From JABCPE02 sp963516675 (GTDB lineage Bacteria > Bacteroidota > Bacteroidia > Flavobacteriales > Weeksellaceae), in NCBI GenBank assembly GCA_963516675.1, contig CAUQBH010000006.1:70405-134404 (forward strand): 64,000 nucleotides of DNA, read 5' to 3'. Under the pieces are notes generated by a model that made no database searches, was not told the DNA's origin, and saw only the letters and a list, made by a program, of their open reading frames with translations. This document shows positions 45,328-54,103 of the stretch, piece after piece; the stretch's first letter is position 1, and every line of letters starts with the position of its first letter. The translations under genes and the position numbers were made by a program.

Positions 45328-48000
45328 ATGAGATATTTAAAACTTTCAGGGCTTGAGCCGCTCATAATTACGCCAGAATCTAATTTTGTGAATGTAGGAG
45401 AGCGGACAAATGTAGCAGGATCGAAGAAATTTTTGAGGCTGATAGGTGAAGGAAATTTTACAGAAGCTTTAGAAATTGCCCGAAATCAGGTGGAGGGTGG
45501 AGCCCAGATTTTGGATGTAAATATGGATGACGGACTGATAGATGGGAAAGCCTCGATGGTGAAATTTCTCAATCTGATAGCTTCAGAGCCCGATATTGCT
45601 CGTATTCCCATTATGATAGACTCTTCCCGTTGGGAGATTTTAGAAGCTGGATTGCAGGTGGTTCAAGGAAAATCGGTGGTGAATTCCATTAGTTTAAAAG
45701 AGGGAGAAGAGGAGTTTATCCGCCAAGCGAAAATTATAAAAAGATACGGTGCGGCGGTTATTGTAATGGCTTTCGATGAAGTGAGCCAAGCCGATAATTA
45801 CCAGCGAAGAATAGAGATAGCAGAGCGTTCGTATAAAATCTTGGTGGACAAGGTAGGCTTTCCGCCAGAAGATATTATTTTTGACCTTAATATTTTCCCT
45901 GTAGCTACCGGAATGGAGGAGCATAAGCGAAATGCAATTGATTTTATAGAAGCTACAAGGTGGGTTCGTCAGAATCTTCCATATGTGTCGGTGAGTGGCG
46001 GAGTTTCTAATGTTTCGTTTTCTTTTAGAGGAAATGATGCGGTGCGGGAAGCCATGCACTCAGTATTTCTGTATCATGCCATAAAAGCAGGGATGAATAT
46101 GGGAATTGTAAACCCTACGATGCTGGAGGTCTATGATGAAATTCCCAAAGACCTTTTGGAACTGGTAGAAGATGTAATATTAGACCGAAGAGATGATGCT
46201 ACGGAGCGTTTGCTGGACTATTCCGAAAAAGTAAAATCAGTCAAAAAAGAAAAAGTAGAAGACCTATCTTGGCGCGAACAGCCTTTGCAGGAACGCATCA
46301 CATATTCATTAGTAAAAGGCGTGGACAAATTCATCGAGGAGGATATGGAAGCGGCTTTGAAGGAAGCGAGACGACCGCTGGATGTGATAGAAATTAACCT
46401 GATGACTGGGATGAGCGTAGTGGGCGACCTTTTCGGGAGTGGAAAAATGTTTCTTCCGCAAGTGGTAAAATCTGCAAGGGTGATGAAACGGGCAGTGGCT
46501 TATTTGGAGCCCTTCATAGAGGCGGAAAAAGACACTTCTAAACCTTCTAATGGTAAAATTCTTTTAGCGACGGTGAAAGGCGATGTTCATGATATTGGTA
46601 AAAATATCGTGGGCGTGGTACTAGCGTGTAACAACTATGAAATCATAGACTTAGGTGTGATGGTGCCTTGTGAAAAAATCATTCAGACAGCCATAGAACA
46701 AAAGGTGGATATCATCGGGCTGAGTGGTTTGATTACGCCGAGTCTGGATGAAATGGAATATGTAGCATCTGAACTAGATAGGCAAAATCTGGATTTTCCA
46801 CTGCTGATAGGAGGTGCAACAACTTCCAAAGCCCATACAGCTGTGAAGATTGCGCCAAAATATCGCAATACAGTGGTGCATGGCGGAGATGCTTCACGAA
46901 CGGTAAATATTGTAAATTCACTATTGAGCGAAGAAAAATCTGCTGAATACAAAAAAGAGCTTAAAAAGGAATACGATGAGTTCAGAGAGAAGTTTTTGGC
47001 ACGACAGACAGACAAAGAATATGTATCCATACAGGAAGCAAGAGAAAAGAGATTTAAAATAGACTGGGAAAACGAAACCATCATTAAGCCTAAAAAATTA
47101 GGAATTACAGTGATTGAAGATCAGGATTTCCGTGAGCTTCTTCCTTTCGTGGATTGGTCTCCGTTTTTCCGAAGTTGGGATTTGCACGGCAGATATCCAG
47201 ATATTTTGGAAGATGAAAAAGTAGGAGAGCAGGCTCGTGAGCTTTGGGCTGATGCACAGGTGATTTTAGATAAAATTCTAAACGAAAAATTGCTTAAAGC
47301 CAAGGCTATTTTTGGGCTTTTCCCAGCTAATTCTAATGAACGAGATGATATTATTTTAGATAAAGATGGGGAAGAATTTGTTTTCCGAACACTTCGCCAG
47401 CAGCTGAAAAAATCAGTAGGAAAGGAGTATTTCGCCTTGTCGGACTTTATAGCGCCGCAAAGCACTGGGAAACAAGACTATATAGGTGCTTTCGCAGTGA
47501 CGGCTGGTTTTGGTACGGATGAATTGGTGAAATATTATGAAGCTCAAAATGATGACTATTCTACCATCATGGCGAAGGCTTTGGCGGATAGGTTTGCGGA
47601 GGCGTTTGCGGAATTTCTGCATTGGAAAGTGAGAAAAGAATACTGGGGATATGCAGCGGATGAAAGCCTTAGCAATGAGGAATTGATAGATGAGGAATAC
47701 AAGGGTATCCGCCCTGCGCCAGGCTATCCAGCATGTCCAGACCATTTGGAAAGGGCTACCATTTGGGAACTTCTGAAAGTGAAAGAAACCATCGGTATAG
47801 AGCTGATGGATGCTGGTCTGGCGATGTATCCTACGGCAGCGGTTTCGGGGTATTATTTTGCTAATGCAAAGGCGAAATATTTCGGGGTTGGTAAAATCTG
47901 TGAAGACCAGCTGAAAGATTATACCGAAAGAAAGGGCGTAGATGAGGAATTTGCTAGAAAATGGCTGAGTCCTATTTTGGCAGGAAAACAAAATATTTAA
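45328..48000 (+). CDS. metH: Methionine synthase, folate/B12-binding and activation half
   Basis: 890 residues. Pterin-binding (methyltetrahydrofolate) domain in the first 270 residues (NFVNVGERTNVAGSKKF, GGAQILDVNMDDG), B12 cap, and B12-binding domain with DVHDIGKNIVGVVLACN near 418; the histidine of that DxHxxG is the cobalt lower ligand. The C-terminal SAM-binding activation domain follows (RPAPGYPACPDH). It works with the Hcy-domain protein at 42991. Terminates just before the transporter remnant. Confidence 0.95.
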   Translation: MRYLKLSGLEPLIITPESNFVNVGERTNVAGSKKFLRLIGEGNFTEALEIARNQVEGGAQILDVNMDDGLIDGKASMVKFLNLIASEPDIARIPIMIDSSRWEILEAGLQVVQGKSVVNSISLKEGEEEFIRQAKIIKRYGAAVIVMAFDEVSQADNYQRRIEIAERSYKILVDKVGFPPEDIIFDLNIFPVATGMEEHKRNAIDFIEATRWVRQNLPYVSVSGGVSNVSFSFRGNDAVREAMHSVFLYHAIKAGMNMGIVNPTMLEVYDEIPKDLLELVEDVILDRRDDATERLLDYSEKVKSVKKEKVEDLSWREQPLQERITYSLVKGVDKFIEEDMEAALKEARRPLDVIEINLMTGMSVVGDLFGSGKMFLPQVVKSARVMKRAVAYLEPFIEAEKDTSKPSNGKILLATVKGDVHDIGKNIVGVVLACNNYEIIDLGVMVPCEKIIQTAIEQKVDIIGLSGLITPSLDEMEYVASELDRQNLDFPLLIGGATTSKAHTAVKIAPKYRNTVVHGGDASRTVNIVNSLLSEEKSAEYKKELKKEYDEFREKFLARQTDKEYVSIQEAREKRFKIDWENETIIKPKKLGITVIEDQDFRELLPFVDWSPFFRSWDLHGRYPDILEDEKVGEQARELWADAQVILDKILNEKLLKAKAIFGLFPANSNERDDIILDKDGEEFVFRTLRQQLKKSVGKEYFALSDFIAPQSTGKQDYIGAFAVTAGFGTDELVKYYEAQNDDYSTIMAKALADRFAEAFAEFLHWKVRKEYWGYAADESLSNEELIDEEYKGIRPAPGYPACPDHLERATIWELLKVKETIGIELMDAGLAMYPTAAVSGYYFANAKAKYFGVGKICEDQLKDYTERKGVDEEFARKWLSPILAGKQNI

Positions 48001-48018
48001 ATAAGGTTTGAATAGAGA

Positions 48019-48269
48019 ATGAGTTGGTATGCATTATTCTTATTATTAGGAATAAATGTTTGGGGACAAGAGCAGGAAATAGAGCCTATCAATACGGACA
48101 GACCAGACCAAAACATAATTTATCTGCTGGGCTGGAATATCTCTTAACCAATGATTTACAATTAGACGCCATAGCAGGATTTTCTGTTTTTAAATCGGAA
48201 TCAGATAATTTCGTAGCTTTGGGCGTAGCGTATAGATTTAAAAATAAACAACAAAATAGACAATCATGA
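48019..48269 (+). pseudogene. Remnant of an outer-membrane transporter-like gene (internal deletion)
   Basis: From ATG 48019 one frame reads MSWYALFLLLGINVWGQ with a signal-peptide look and then PINTDRPDQ, the start of the phenol-pathway-type outer-membrane transporter family. It stops soon after, at TAA around 48147. A second frame carries the usual C-terminal strands NLSAGLEYLLTNDLQLDAIAGFSV and ends YRFKNK. The family is about 250-300 residues, so most of the barrel is missing: the gene has lost its middle and been frameshifted. It lies between metH and metF. Confidence 0.7.
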
Positions 48270-49222
48270 AAGTAACAGAACACATAGAAAAAGCCAATGG
48301 TAAGACCCTTTTTTCGTTTGAAATTTTGCCACCGCTTAAAGGACAGAATATCAATTTGTTCTTTGATGCTATAGACCCTCTTTTGGAGTATTCACCTAGT
48401 TTTATTAATGTGACTTATCACAGAGAAGAATATGAATATATAGAGCGTGAAAATGGGCTGTTGGAAAGGAGAGTGGTGAGAAAACGGCCAGGAACAGTGG
48501 GTATCTGTGCGGCAATCCAAAACAGATATCATATAGATGCTATTCCGCATATCTTGTGTGGAGGTTTTAATAGAGAGGAAACGGAGAATTTCCTGATAGA
48601 CTTGGATTTCTTGGAGATAGATAATGTGATGGCTCTTCGTGGTGATGTGATGAAGTCTGAAACCTATTTTAAGCCAGAAAAAAACGGAAACGCCCACGCC
48701 TCAGAATTAGTTCATCAAATCAAACAAATGAATAATGGGATTTATCTAGACCATAATATAGAACTGCCATCGCCGACCAATTTCTGCATTGGTGTTGCGG
48801 GTTATCCAGAAAAACACATGGAGGCGGCGAGTCTGCATCAGGATGTATTGAACCTGAAGAAAAAACAAGAAGCAGGAGCAGACTATGTAGTAACGCAGAT
48901 GTTTTTTGATAATCAAAAATTCTTTGAATTCGTGGATAAATGCAAGGAAGAGGGTATAACTATTCCGATAATTCCAGGGCTGAAACCTATCACGGCAAAA
49001 AGCCAGCTGAGTATGCTTCCATATCGTTTTAAGGTGGATTTACCAGATGATTTGGTGATTGAAATTACAAAATGTAAAACCGCTGCTGATGTGAAACAGG
49101 TGGGAATAGAATGGTGTACAGCCCAAAGTAAAGAGCTGAAAGAAAGAGGTGTTCCTGCACTGCACTACTATTCTATGGGGCGCAGCGAAGGAGTGAAGCA
49201 GATAGTAAATGAAGTTTTTTAA
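48266..49222 (+). CDS. metF: Methylenetetrahydrofolate reductase
   Basis: 318 residues, FAD-dependent; makes 5-methyltetrahydrofolate used by MetH. Motifs FSFEILPPLKGQNI, NVTYHREE, HILCGGFNREETENFLIDL, ALRGD, VTQMFFDN and FIPIIPGLKPI-like block. Typical single-domain bacterial enzyme of about 300 residues. It ends the methionine locus with a hairpin terminator. Confidence 0.96.
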   Translation: MKVTEHIEKANGKTLFSFEILPPLKGQNINLFFDAIDPLLEYSPSFINVTYHREEYEYIERENGLLERRVVRKRPGTVGICAAIQNRYHIDAIPHILCGGFNREETENFLIDLDFLEIDNVMALRGDVMKSETYFKPEKNGNAHASELVHQIKQMNNGIYLDHNIELPSPTNFCIGVAGYPEKHMEAASLHQDVLNLKKKQEAGADYVVTQMFFDNQKFFEFVDKCKEEGITIPIIPGLKPITAKSQLSMLPYRFKVDLPDDLVIEITKCKTAADVKQVGIEWCTAQSKELKERGVPALHYYSMGRSEGVKQIVNEVF

Positions 49223-49232
49223 GAAAAAGTTT

Positions 49233-49270
49233 AAATAAGAAAGTTCTGTTTCATGGGACTTTCTTATTTT
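49233..49270 (+). terminator. Terminator after metF
   Basis: AAATAAGAAAGT / ACTTTCTTATTT with a 13-base loop and a T-rich end, 10 bases after the metF stop. Confidence 0.75.
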
Positions 49271-49398
49271 GTGTTTAAATATTGAAAAATTATATTTATA
49301 TCTAAATATAGAAGTGTTGGAAGATTTGTAATTTTATGTTTAGTTTTTTTTCTTGAAAAAAATAATGTTTTTTTTGATGCATAATGTAATTAAAATTT

Positions 49399-49406
49399 TA
49401 TCTTTG
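49399..49406 (+). promoter_or_regulatory. Candidate -7 box for the acyl-CoA ligase gene
   Basis: TATCTTTG with a T-rich TTTTTG about 22 bases before it; 20 bases before the ATG at 49427. Confidence 0.5.
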
Positions 49407-49426
49407 CAACACTTAATAACATATTT

Positions 49427-51208
49427 ATGAGCGTACTCAAATTAATTCATAATAATACTAAAACCATTGGGGATTTACCAGCTTTGTCTTTTAGGGAAAA
49501 TGGAGTTTGGAAAACAAAGAGCTGGAGGGAGTTTGGAGAGGATTTAGCCCAAATTTCTAATGCTCTTAGCAGCCTTGGAATGGGGGCAGGAGACAGGCTA
49601 GCGATTTTTTCTGATAATTCCAAAGACTGGGTTTTGGTAGATTTTGCCAATCAGTCATTAGGAGCTATTACAGTGCCTATCTACGCCACGAATAGCAAGG
49701 AGCAGGTGGAATTTATCCTAAGACAAACAGAGATAAAGGTAATTTTGGTAGGAGCAGAGAAGCAGCTGGAGATTGTTAGAGAAATTAAACAAAATTCAGA
49801 ATTCGTTGATTTACAGGTGATTTCTTCTGTTCAGTTGGAAAATTCTACAGAGCAGGAATACTACCTTCCTAAATGGAAAGATGCTTATGATAAAGAATTC
49901 CAATATAAGGATATAGATATAGATATAAACAGCACAGCTACAATACTTTATACCTCTGGGACGACAGGGACACCGAAGGGAGTGGTTCTTACGCATAAGA
50001 ATTTTTATGCTGTGATTAAAGCGCATAAAGAGTTCTTTAATATAGAGAATCTTCATAACAAGGTTTCTATGGCGTTTTTGCCGCTAAGTCATATTTTTGA
50101 GCGTGGATGGTCTTCGTTTGTTTTTGCAACAGGAGGGCATGTGGCGGTTTTAGACAATCCAAAAGATGTTTCTCAGGCTTTGAAAGAAGTGAAACCTTGG
50201 GCAATGTGTTCTGTTCCAAGACTTTATGAAAAAATTTATCAAGTTTTGCTTAATAAAATAGAAGGTTCCAGCAGCCTGAAACAAGAGTTTTTCCGTAGAG
50301 CCCTTAGAATAGGCGTAAAATACTCAGAAAGAGTAAGAAAAGGAGAGAAAATTCCGTTTTTATTAGGACTGAAATATAAATTTTATTCGGCTCTGGTTTT
50401 TAAGAAAATCAGAAATGAACTTGGTGGAAACCTCAGCTTTATGCCTGTGGGCGGTGCGATGCTGAAAAAAGAAATTTCAGAGTTTTTCGCTGCCATAGGA
50501 ATGCCTATAATTGTAGGATATGGGTTGTCTGAGACTTGTGCTACGGTTACGGCGTATCCGACTGTGAATTTCGTTCACGGAAGTGTGGGGGTTCCGCTAC
50601 CAGGGGTTGAAATAAAAATAGGAGAAGAAAATGAGATTTTGGTGAAGTATGATGGGGTGATGAAGGAATATTACAAAAATCCAGAGGAAACAGCGAAAGT
50701 TTTTACTGCGGATGGATATTTCCGAACAGGAGATGCTGGGCGTATCGATGAGAATGGGAATCTCTATATAGTGGATAGAATAAAGGATTTGATGAAGACT
50801 TCCAATGGGAAATACATCGCGCCGCAGTCTATCGAAATCCCATTGCAGACGCATCCGAGCATTTCACAAGCGCTTGTCGTAGCCGAAGGAAAACCATATG
50901 TGACTTCGTTCATCGTTCCTAATTTTGAGGCGCTTTCTCAGGAGTTGGTAGAGTTTAAGGATTATCTAAAATTGAACCTTGCAGAAAAAATGAAACTCTT
51001 GGAAATGCCGAATATAAAAGAGAAATTCCAAAAAATCATAGCAGAGGTGCAGAAAGGACAATCTTCCTATGAGCACATTAAAAAATTCATGCTGCTTCCA
51101 GAGGAATTTACCATCGAAAGGGGAGAGCTTACTCCTACTTTGAAAATTAAAAGAAAAGTAGTGATGGACAAGCTTCGCCACGAAATAGAGCGAATTTATA
51201 AAGATTAG
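49427..51208 (+). CDS. Long-chain fatty acid-CoA ligase (AMP-forming)
   Basis: 593 residues. ATP/AMP motif YTSGTTGTPKGVVLTHKN near 175, VGYGLSETCATVTAYP, and TGDAGRIDENGNLYIVDRIKDLMKTSNGKYIAPQSIE near 430-470, all typical of long-chain acyl-CoA synthetases. Activates fatty acids for degradation or lipid remodelling; chain length not resolved by sequence. Single gene with its own promoter box. Confidence 0.93.
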   Translation: MSVLKLIHNNTKTIGDLPALSFRENGVWKTKSWREFGEDLAQISNALSSLGMGAGDRLAIFSDNSKDWVLVDFANQSLGAITVPIYATNSKEQVEFILRQTEIKVILVGAEKQLEIVREIKQNSEFVDLQVISSVQLENSTEQEYYLPKWKDAYDKEFQYKDIDIDINSTATILYTSGTTGTPKGVVLTHKNFYAVIKAHKEFFNIENLHNKVSMAFLPLSHIFERGWSSFVFATGGHVAVLDNPKDVSQALKEVKPWAMCSVPRLYEKIYQVLLNKIEGSSSLKQEFFRRALRIGVKYSERVRKGEKIPFLLGLKYKFYSALVFKKIRNELGGNLSFMPVGGAMLKKEISEFFAAIGMPIIVGYGLSETCATVTAYPTVNFVHGSVGVPLPGVEIKIGEENEILVKYDGVMKEYYKNPEETAKVFTADGYFRTGDAGRIDENGNLYIVDRIKDLMKTSNGKYIAPQSIEIPLQTHPSISQALVVAEGKPYVTSFIVPNFEALSQELVEFKDYLKLNLAEKMKLLEMPNIKEKFQKIIAEVQKGQSSYEHIKKFMLLPEEFTIERGELTPTLKIKRKVVMDKLRHEIERIYKD

Positions 51209-51412
51209 TTTTAAAATATTATTTATTATTAAGAAGAACTTTTGTCAGTAATGATGAAAGTTCTTTGTATTTTTAGTCATAATTTTATTTTTTGAAGTTG
51301 ATAAATAAGACAATTTGTCATTCTTTGCTTCGAAAATAGTAATGGTATAAATATTGACAAAATCAAAGTGTGAAAATTAACTAATTATTAATAAAAAAGA
51401 ATATAAAATATT

Positions 51413-53317
51413 ATGAGCAAAATTATAGGAATTGACTTAGGAACAACAAATTCATGTGTGGCAGTAATGGAGGGTAAAGACCCAGTAGTAATCCCAAATG
51501 CAGAAGGAAAAAGAACAACGCCTTCTATCGTAGCATTTACAGAAGATGGCGAAAGAAAAGTGGGTGACCCAGCTAAAAGACAGGCAGTAACGAATCCAAA
51601 GAAAACCGTTTACTCTATCAAGAGATTCATAGGAACGCAGTTCTCTAAAGATAAAGAGGAAATCTCAAGAGTTCCGTATGAAGTGGTAGGCGGTCCAAAT
51701 GACACTGTAAAAGTAAAAATAGACGATAGAGAATACACCACACAAGAAATCTCTGCGATGATTCTTCAAAAAATGAAGAAAACAGCTGAAGATTACCTTG
51801 GACAGGAGGTTTCAAGAGCGGTAATTACCGTGCCAGCTTACTTTAATGATGCACAAAGACAGGCAACTAAAGAAGCAGGAGAAATCGCAGGTCTTAAAGT
51901 AGAAAGAATCATCAACGAACCTACAGCAGCAGCTTTGGCTTACGGATTAGACAAAGTAGGTAAAAAAGACATGAATGTAGTAGTGTTTGACTGTGGTGGT
52001 GGTACACATGATGTCTCTGTATTGGAGATGTATGAAGTGGATGGAAATGCTTCTTTCGAAGTGAAAGCTACAGATGGAGATACTCACCTTGGGGGAGATG
52101 ACTTTGATAATGTAATCATTGACTGGATGGCGGATGAATTTAAAAATGAAGAAGGTGTAGATTTGAAAACTGACCCTATCGCACTTCAAAGATTGAAAGA
52201 AGCGGCTGAAAAAGCAAAAGTAGAGCTTTCTTCTTCTACACAAACGGAAATCAACCTTCCGTACATCACGGCTACAGCTTCTGGACCAAAACACTTGGTA
52301 AAAACTTTGACAAGAGCGAAGTTTGAACAATTGGCTCACAACCTCATCGAGAGAACGATAGAGCCTTGTAAATCAGCTTTGGCTAACGCAGGAATGAGCG
52401 TTTCTGATATTGATGAAATTATCTTAGTAGGTGGTTCTACCAGAATTCCAGCAATTCAGGAGGCGGTAGAGAAATTCTTCGGAAAAGCACCATCTAAAGG
52501 AGTAAACCCAGATGAAGTAGTGGCTATCGGTGCGGCTATCCAAGGGGGAGTCCTTACAGGAGATGTGAAAGATGTATTGCTATTAGATGTTACGCCGCTT
52601 TCTCTCGGAATCGAGACTATGGGGTCTGTATTTACAAAACTAATCGAAGCAAATACGACTATCCCTACAAGAAAATCAGAGGTGTTTTCTACAGCGGCGG
52701 ACAATCAGCCAGCAGTTACCATCAGAGTAGGACAAGGTGAGAGACCAATGTTTAACGACAATAAAGAAATCGGTAGATTTGATTTGGTAGATATCCCACC
52801 AGCGCCAAGAGGTGTTCCACAAATTGAAGTAACTTTCGATATAGATGCTAACGGTATCCTTAGCGTTTCTGCAAAGGACAAAGGAACAGGAAAAGAGCAG
52901 TCTATCAAGATTCAGGCAAGCTCTGGGCTTTCTGATGCAGAAATCGAAAGAATGAAAAAAGAAGCTGAAGAAAACGCTTCTGCCGATGCGAAGAAAAAAG
53001 AAGATGCAGAAGTAATAAACAAAGCTGATGGACTGATTTTCCAAACAGAAAAACAGCTGAAAGAATTTGGAGATAAGCTTTCTGCAGACAAAAAAGCTGG
53101 AATAGAAACAGCATTAGCAGAGTTGAAAACAGCTTACGAAACGAAAAATGTAGAGGAAATCAAGCCTAAAACAGAAGCGTTAGATGCGGCATGGATGGCA
53201 GCTTCTGAAGAACTCTACAAAGCCCAAGCCGAAGCTCAGCCAAATGCAGGTGCAGCAGGCGGTCAGCAGCAAGGCGGAGACAATGTCCAAGATGCTGACT
53301 TTGAAGAAGTGAAATAG
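51413..53317 (+). CDS. dnaK: Chaperone DnaK (Hsp70)
   Basis: 634 residues. ATPase motifs IGIDLGTTNSCVAV, FDCGGGTHDVSVLEM (the usual DLGGGTFDVS region with His and Cys variants) and VGGSTRIPAIQEAV, the linker LLLDVTPLSLGIETMGSVFT and a Gly/Gln-rich C-terminal tail ending in an acidic DADFEEVK. Folds nascent and stress-denatured proteins with DnaJ/GrpE, neither of which is adjacent. 200 bases of non-coding DNA precede it. A mobile element is inserted beyond its terminator. Confidence 0.98.
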   Translation: MSKIIGIDLGTTNSCVAVMEGKDPVVIPNAEGKRTTPSIVAFTEDGERKVGDPAKRQAVTNPKKTVYSIKRFIGTQFSKDKEEISRVPYEVVGGPNDTVKVKIDDREYTTQEISAMILQKMKKTAEDYLGQEVSRAVITVPAYFNDAQRQATKEAGEIAGLKVERIINEPTAAALAYGLDKVGKKDMNVVVFDCGGGTHDVSVLEMYEVDGNASFEVKATDGDTHLGGDDFDNVIIDWMADEFKNEEGVDLKTDPIALQRLKEAAEKAKVELSSSTQTEINLPYITATASGPKHLVKTLTRAKFEQLAHNLIERTIEPCKSALANAGMSVSDIDEIILVGGSTRIPAIQEAVEKFFGKAPSKGVNPDEVVAIGAAIQGGVLTGDVKDVLLLDVTPLSLGIETMGSVFTKLIEANTTIPTRKSEVFSTAADNQPAVTIRVGQGERPMFNDNKEIGRFDLVDIPPAPRGVPQIEVTFDIDANGILSVSAKDKGTGKEQSIKIQASSGLSDAEIERMKKEAEENASADAKKKEDAEVINKADGLIFQTEKQLKEFGDKLSADKKAGIETALAELKTAYETKNVEEIKPKTEALDAAWMAASEELYKAQAEAQPNAGAAGGQQQGGDNVQDADFEEVK

Positions 53318-53350
53318 TATCAATTACTAAATATCAAGAATGATTATTAA

Positions 53351-53386
53351 ATCGCTATAAGCTAAATGTTTATGGCGATTTTTATT
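53351..53386 (+). terminator. Terminator of dnaK
   Basis: ATCGCTATAA / TTATGGCGAT, 10-bp stem with one G-T pair, a 9-base loop and a T-rich tail, 33 bases after the dnaK stop. Confidence 0.85.
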
Positions 53387-53454
53387 TTGCTGATATATTT
53401 GTTTTTTATTATTTTTGGGAAATAATAATGAAAAAATAATATCATATTTGTACC

Positions 53455-53484
53455 GCGTCTTAATTGGCGACAATGTGCGTCTTA
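53455..53484 (+). repeat. Direct repeat pair, putative att/integrase arm sites
   Basis: GCGTCTTA occurs at 53455-53462 and 53477-53484, 22 bases apart (two helical turns). A third partial copy GTCTTA is at 53507. They lie between the dnaK terminator and the integrase operon, where a tyrosine integrase would act. The other end of the element is outside the window, so the core att sequence cannot be determined. Confidence 0.45.
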
Positions 53485-53530
53485 TAAGTCATAATTAATT
53501 TAATAGGTCTTAAAAATAAAAATATTGATT

Positions 53531-54103
53531 ATGGGATTCAGCAAATTAAGAATACCTAAACTTTGTGAATACTGCCAGAAGCCTTTTGAAGCAAAAACAA
53601 TCACAACAAGATTTTGTTGTAAAGAATGTTCGAGGAAGTTGCAGAAAAAAATAAAAAAACAAGAAAAGGAACAACAAGAAACTGATTTTTTGCTTTCTAA
53701 GTACAAGATGAAAATCGCGGAGCTTCAATGTCGAGAATATATATCTGTTTCAGAAGCAACAATGCTATATGGGGTTTCTAAAGATACGGTTTATAGGATG
53801 ATAAGGAAAGGTGTTGTTTTGGGAATAAATTTAGGGGAACGCCTAACAAGAGTAAGAAAATCGGATTTTGATAATTTATTCATTGGTAAGGGTATAGAAG
53901 AAGAAAAGAAAGAAGAAACCGAAAAAGAGAAAACATATGATATTAAAGATTGTTATACTTTGTCAGAAGTTTCTAAAAAGTACAATGCGAATCCATCAAC
54001 GGTAACTAATGCGATAAGAAAATATAATATTCCGAAACAGAAAATCGGAAGTTTTGTATATGTACCGAAAGAAAAAATAGACCAAATATTTAATTTAATA
54101 TGA
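53531..54103 (+). CDS. Zinc-finger and double helix-turn-helix DNA-binding protein
   Basis: 190 residues. An N-terminal Cys motif C12-x2-C15 and C29-C30-x2-C33 forms a small zinc finger, followed by a highly charged helix and two MerR/excisionase-type HTH domains: ISVSEATMLYGVSKDTVYRMIRKG (about 73-96) and YTLSEVSKKYNANPSTVTNAIRKY (about 143-166). The start is ATG 53531; a TTG two codons earlier is possible. Its stop overlaps the integrase start (ATGA), so it is produced with it and may control excision direction. Confidence 0.85.
   Translation: MGFSKLRIPKLCEYCQKPFEAKTITTRFCCKECSRKLQKKIKKQEKEQQETDFLLSKYKMKIAELQCREYISVSEATMLYGVSKDTVYRMIRKGVVLGINLGERLTRVRKSDFDNLFIGKGIEEEKKEETEKEKTYDIKDCYTLSEVSKKYNANPSTVTNAIRKYNIPKQKIGSFVYVPKEKIDQIFNLI

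Noticed and set aside
47413..47991. Minus-strand open frame of 192 residues
   Set aside because: It lies antisense to the C-terminal activation domain of MetH and has no features of its own.
48024..48269. Open frame of 81 residues as an intact gene
   Set aside because: Its first 25 residues are unlike the family; a different frame holds the signal-peptide start. Taken together these are a broken transporter gene.
53318..53530. dnaJ or grpE as continuation of the dnaK unit
   Set aside because: The terminator and mobile-element start follow dnaK, with no chaperone gene in the gap.
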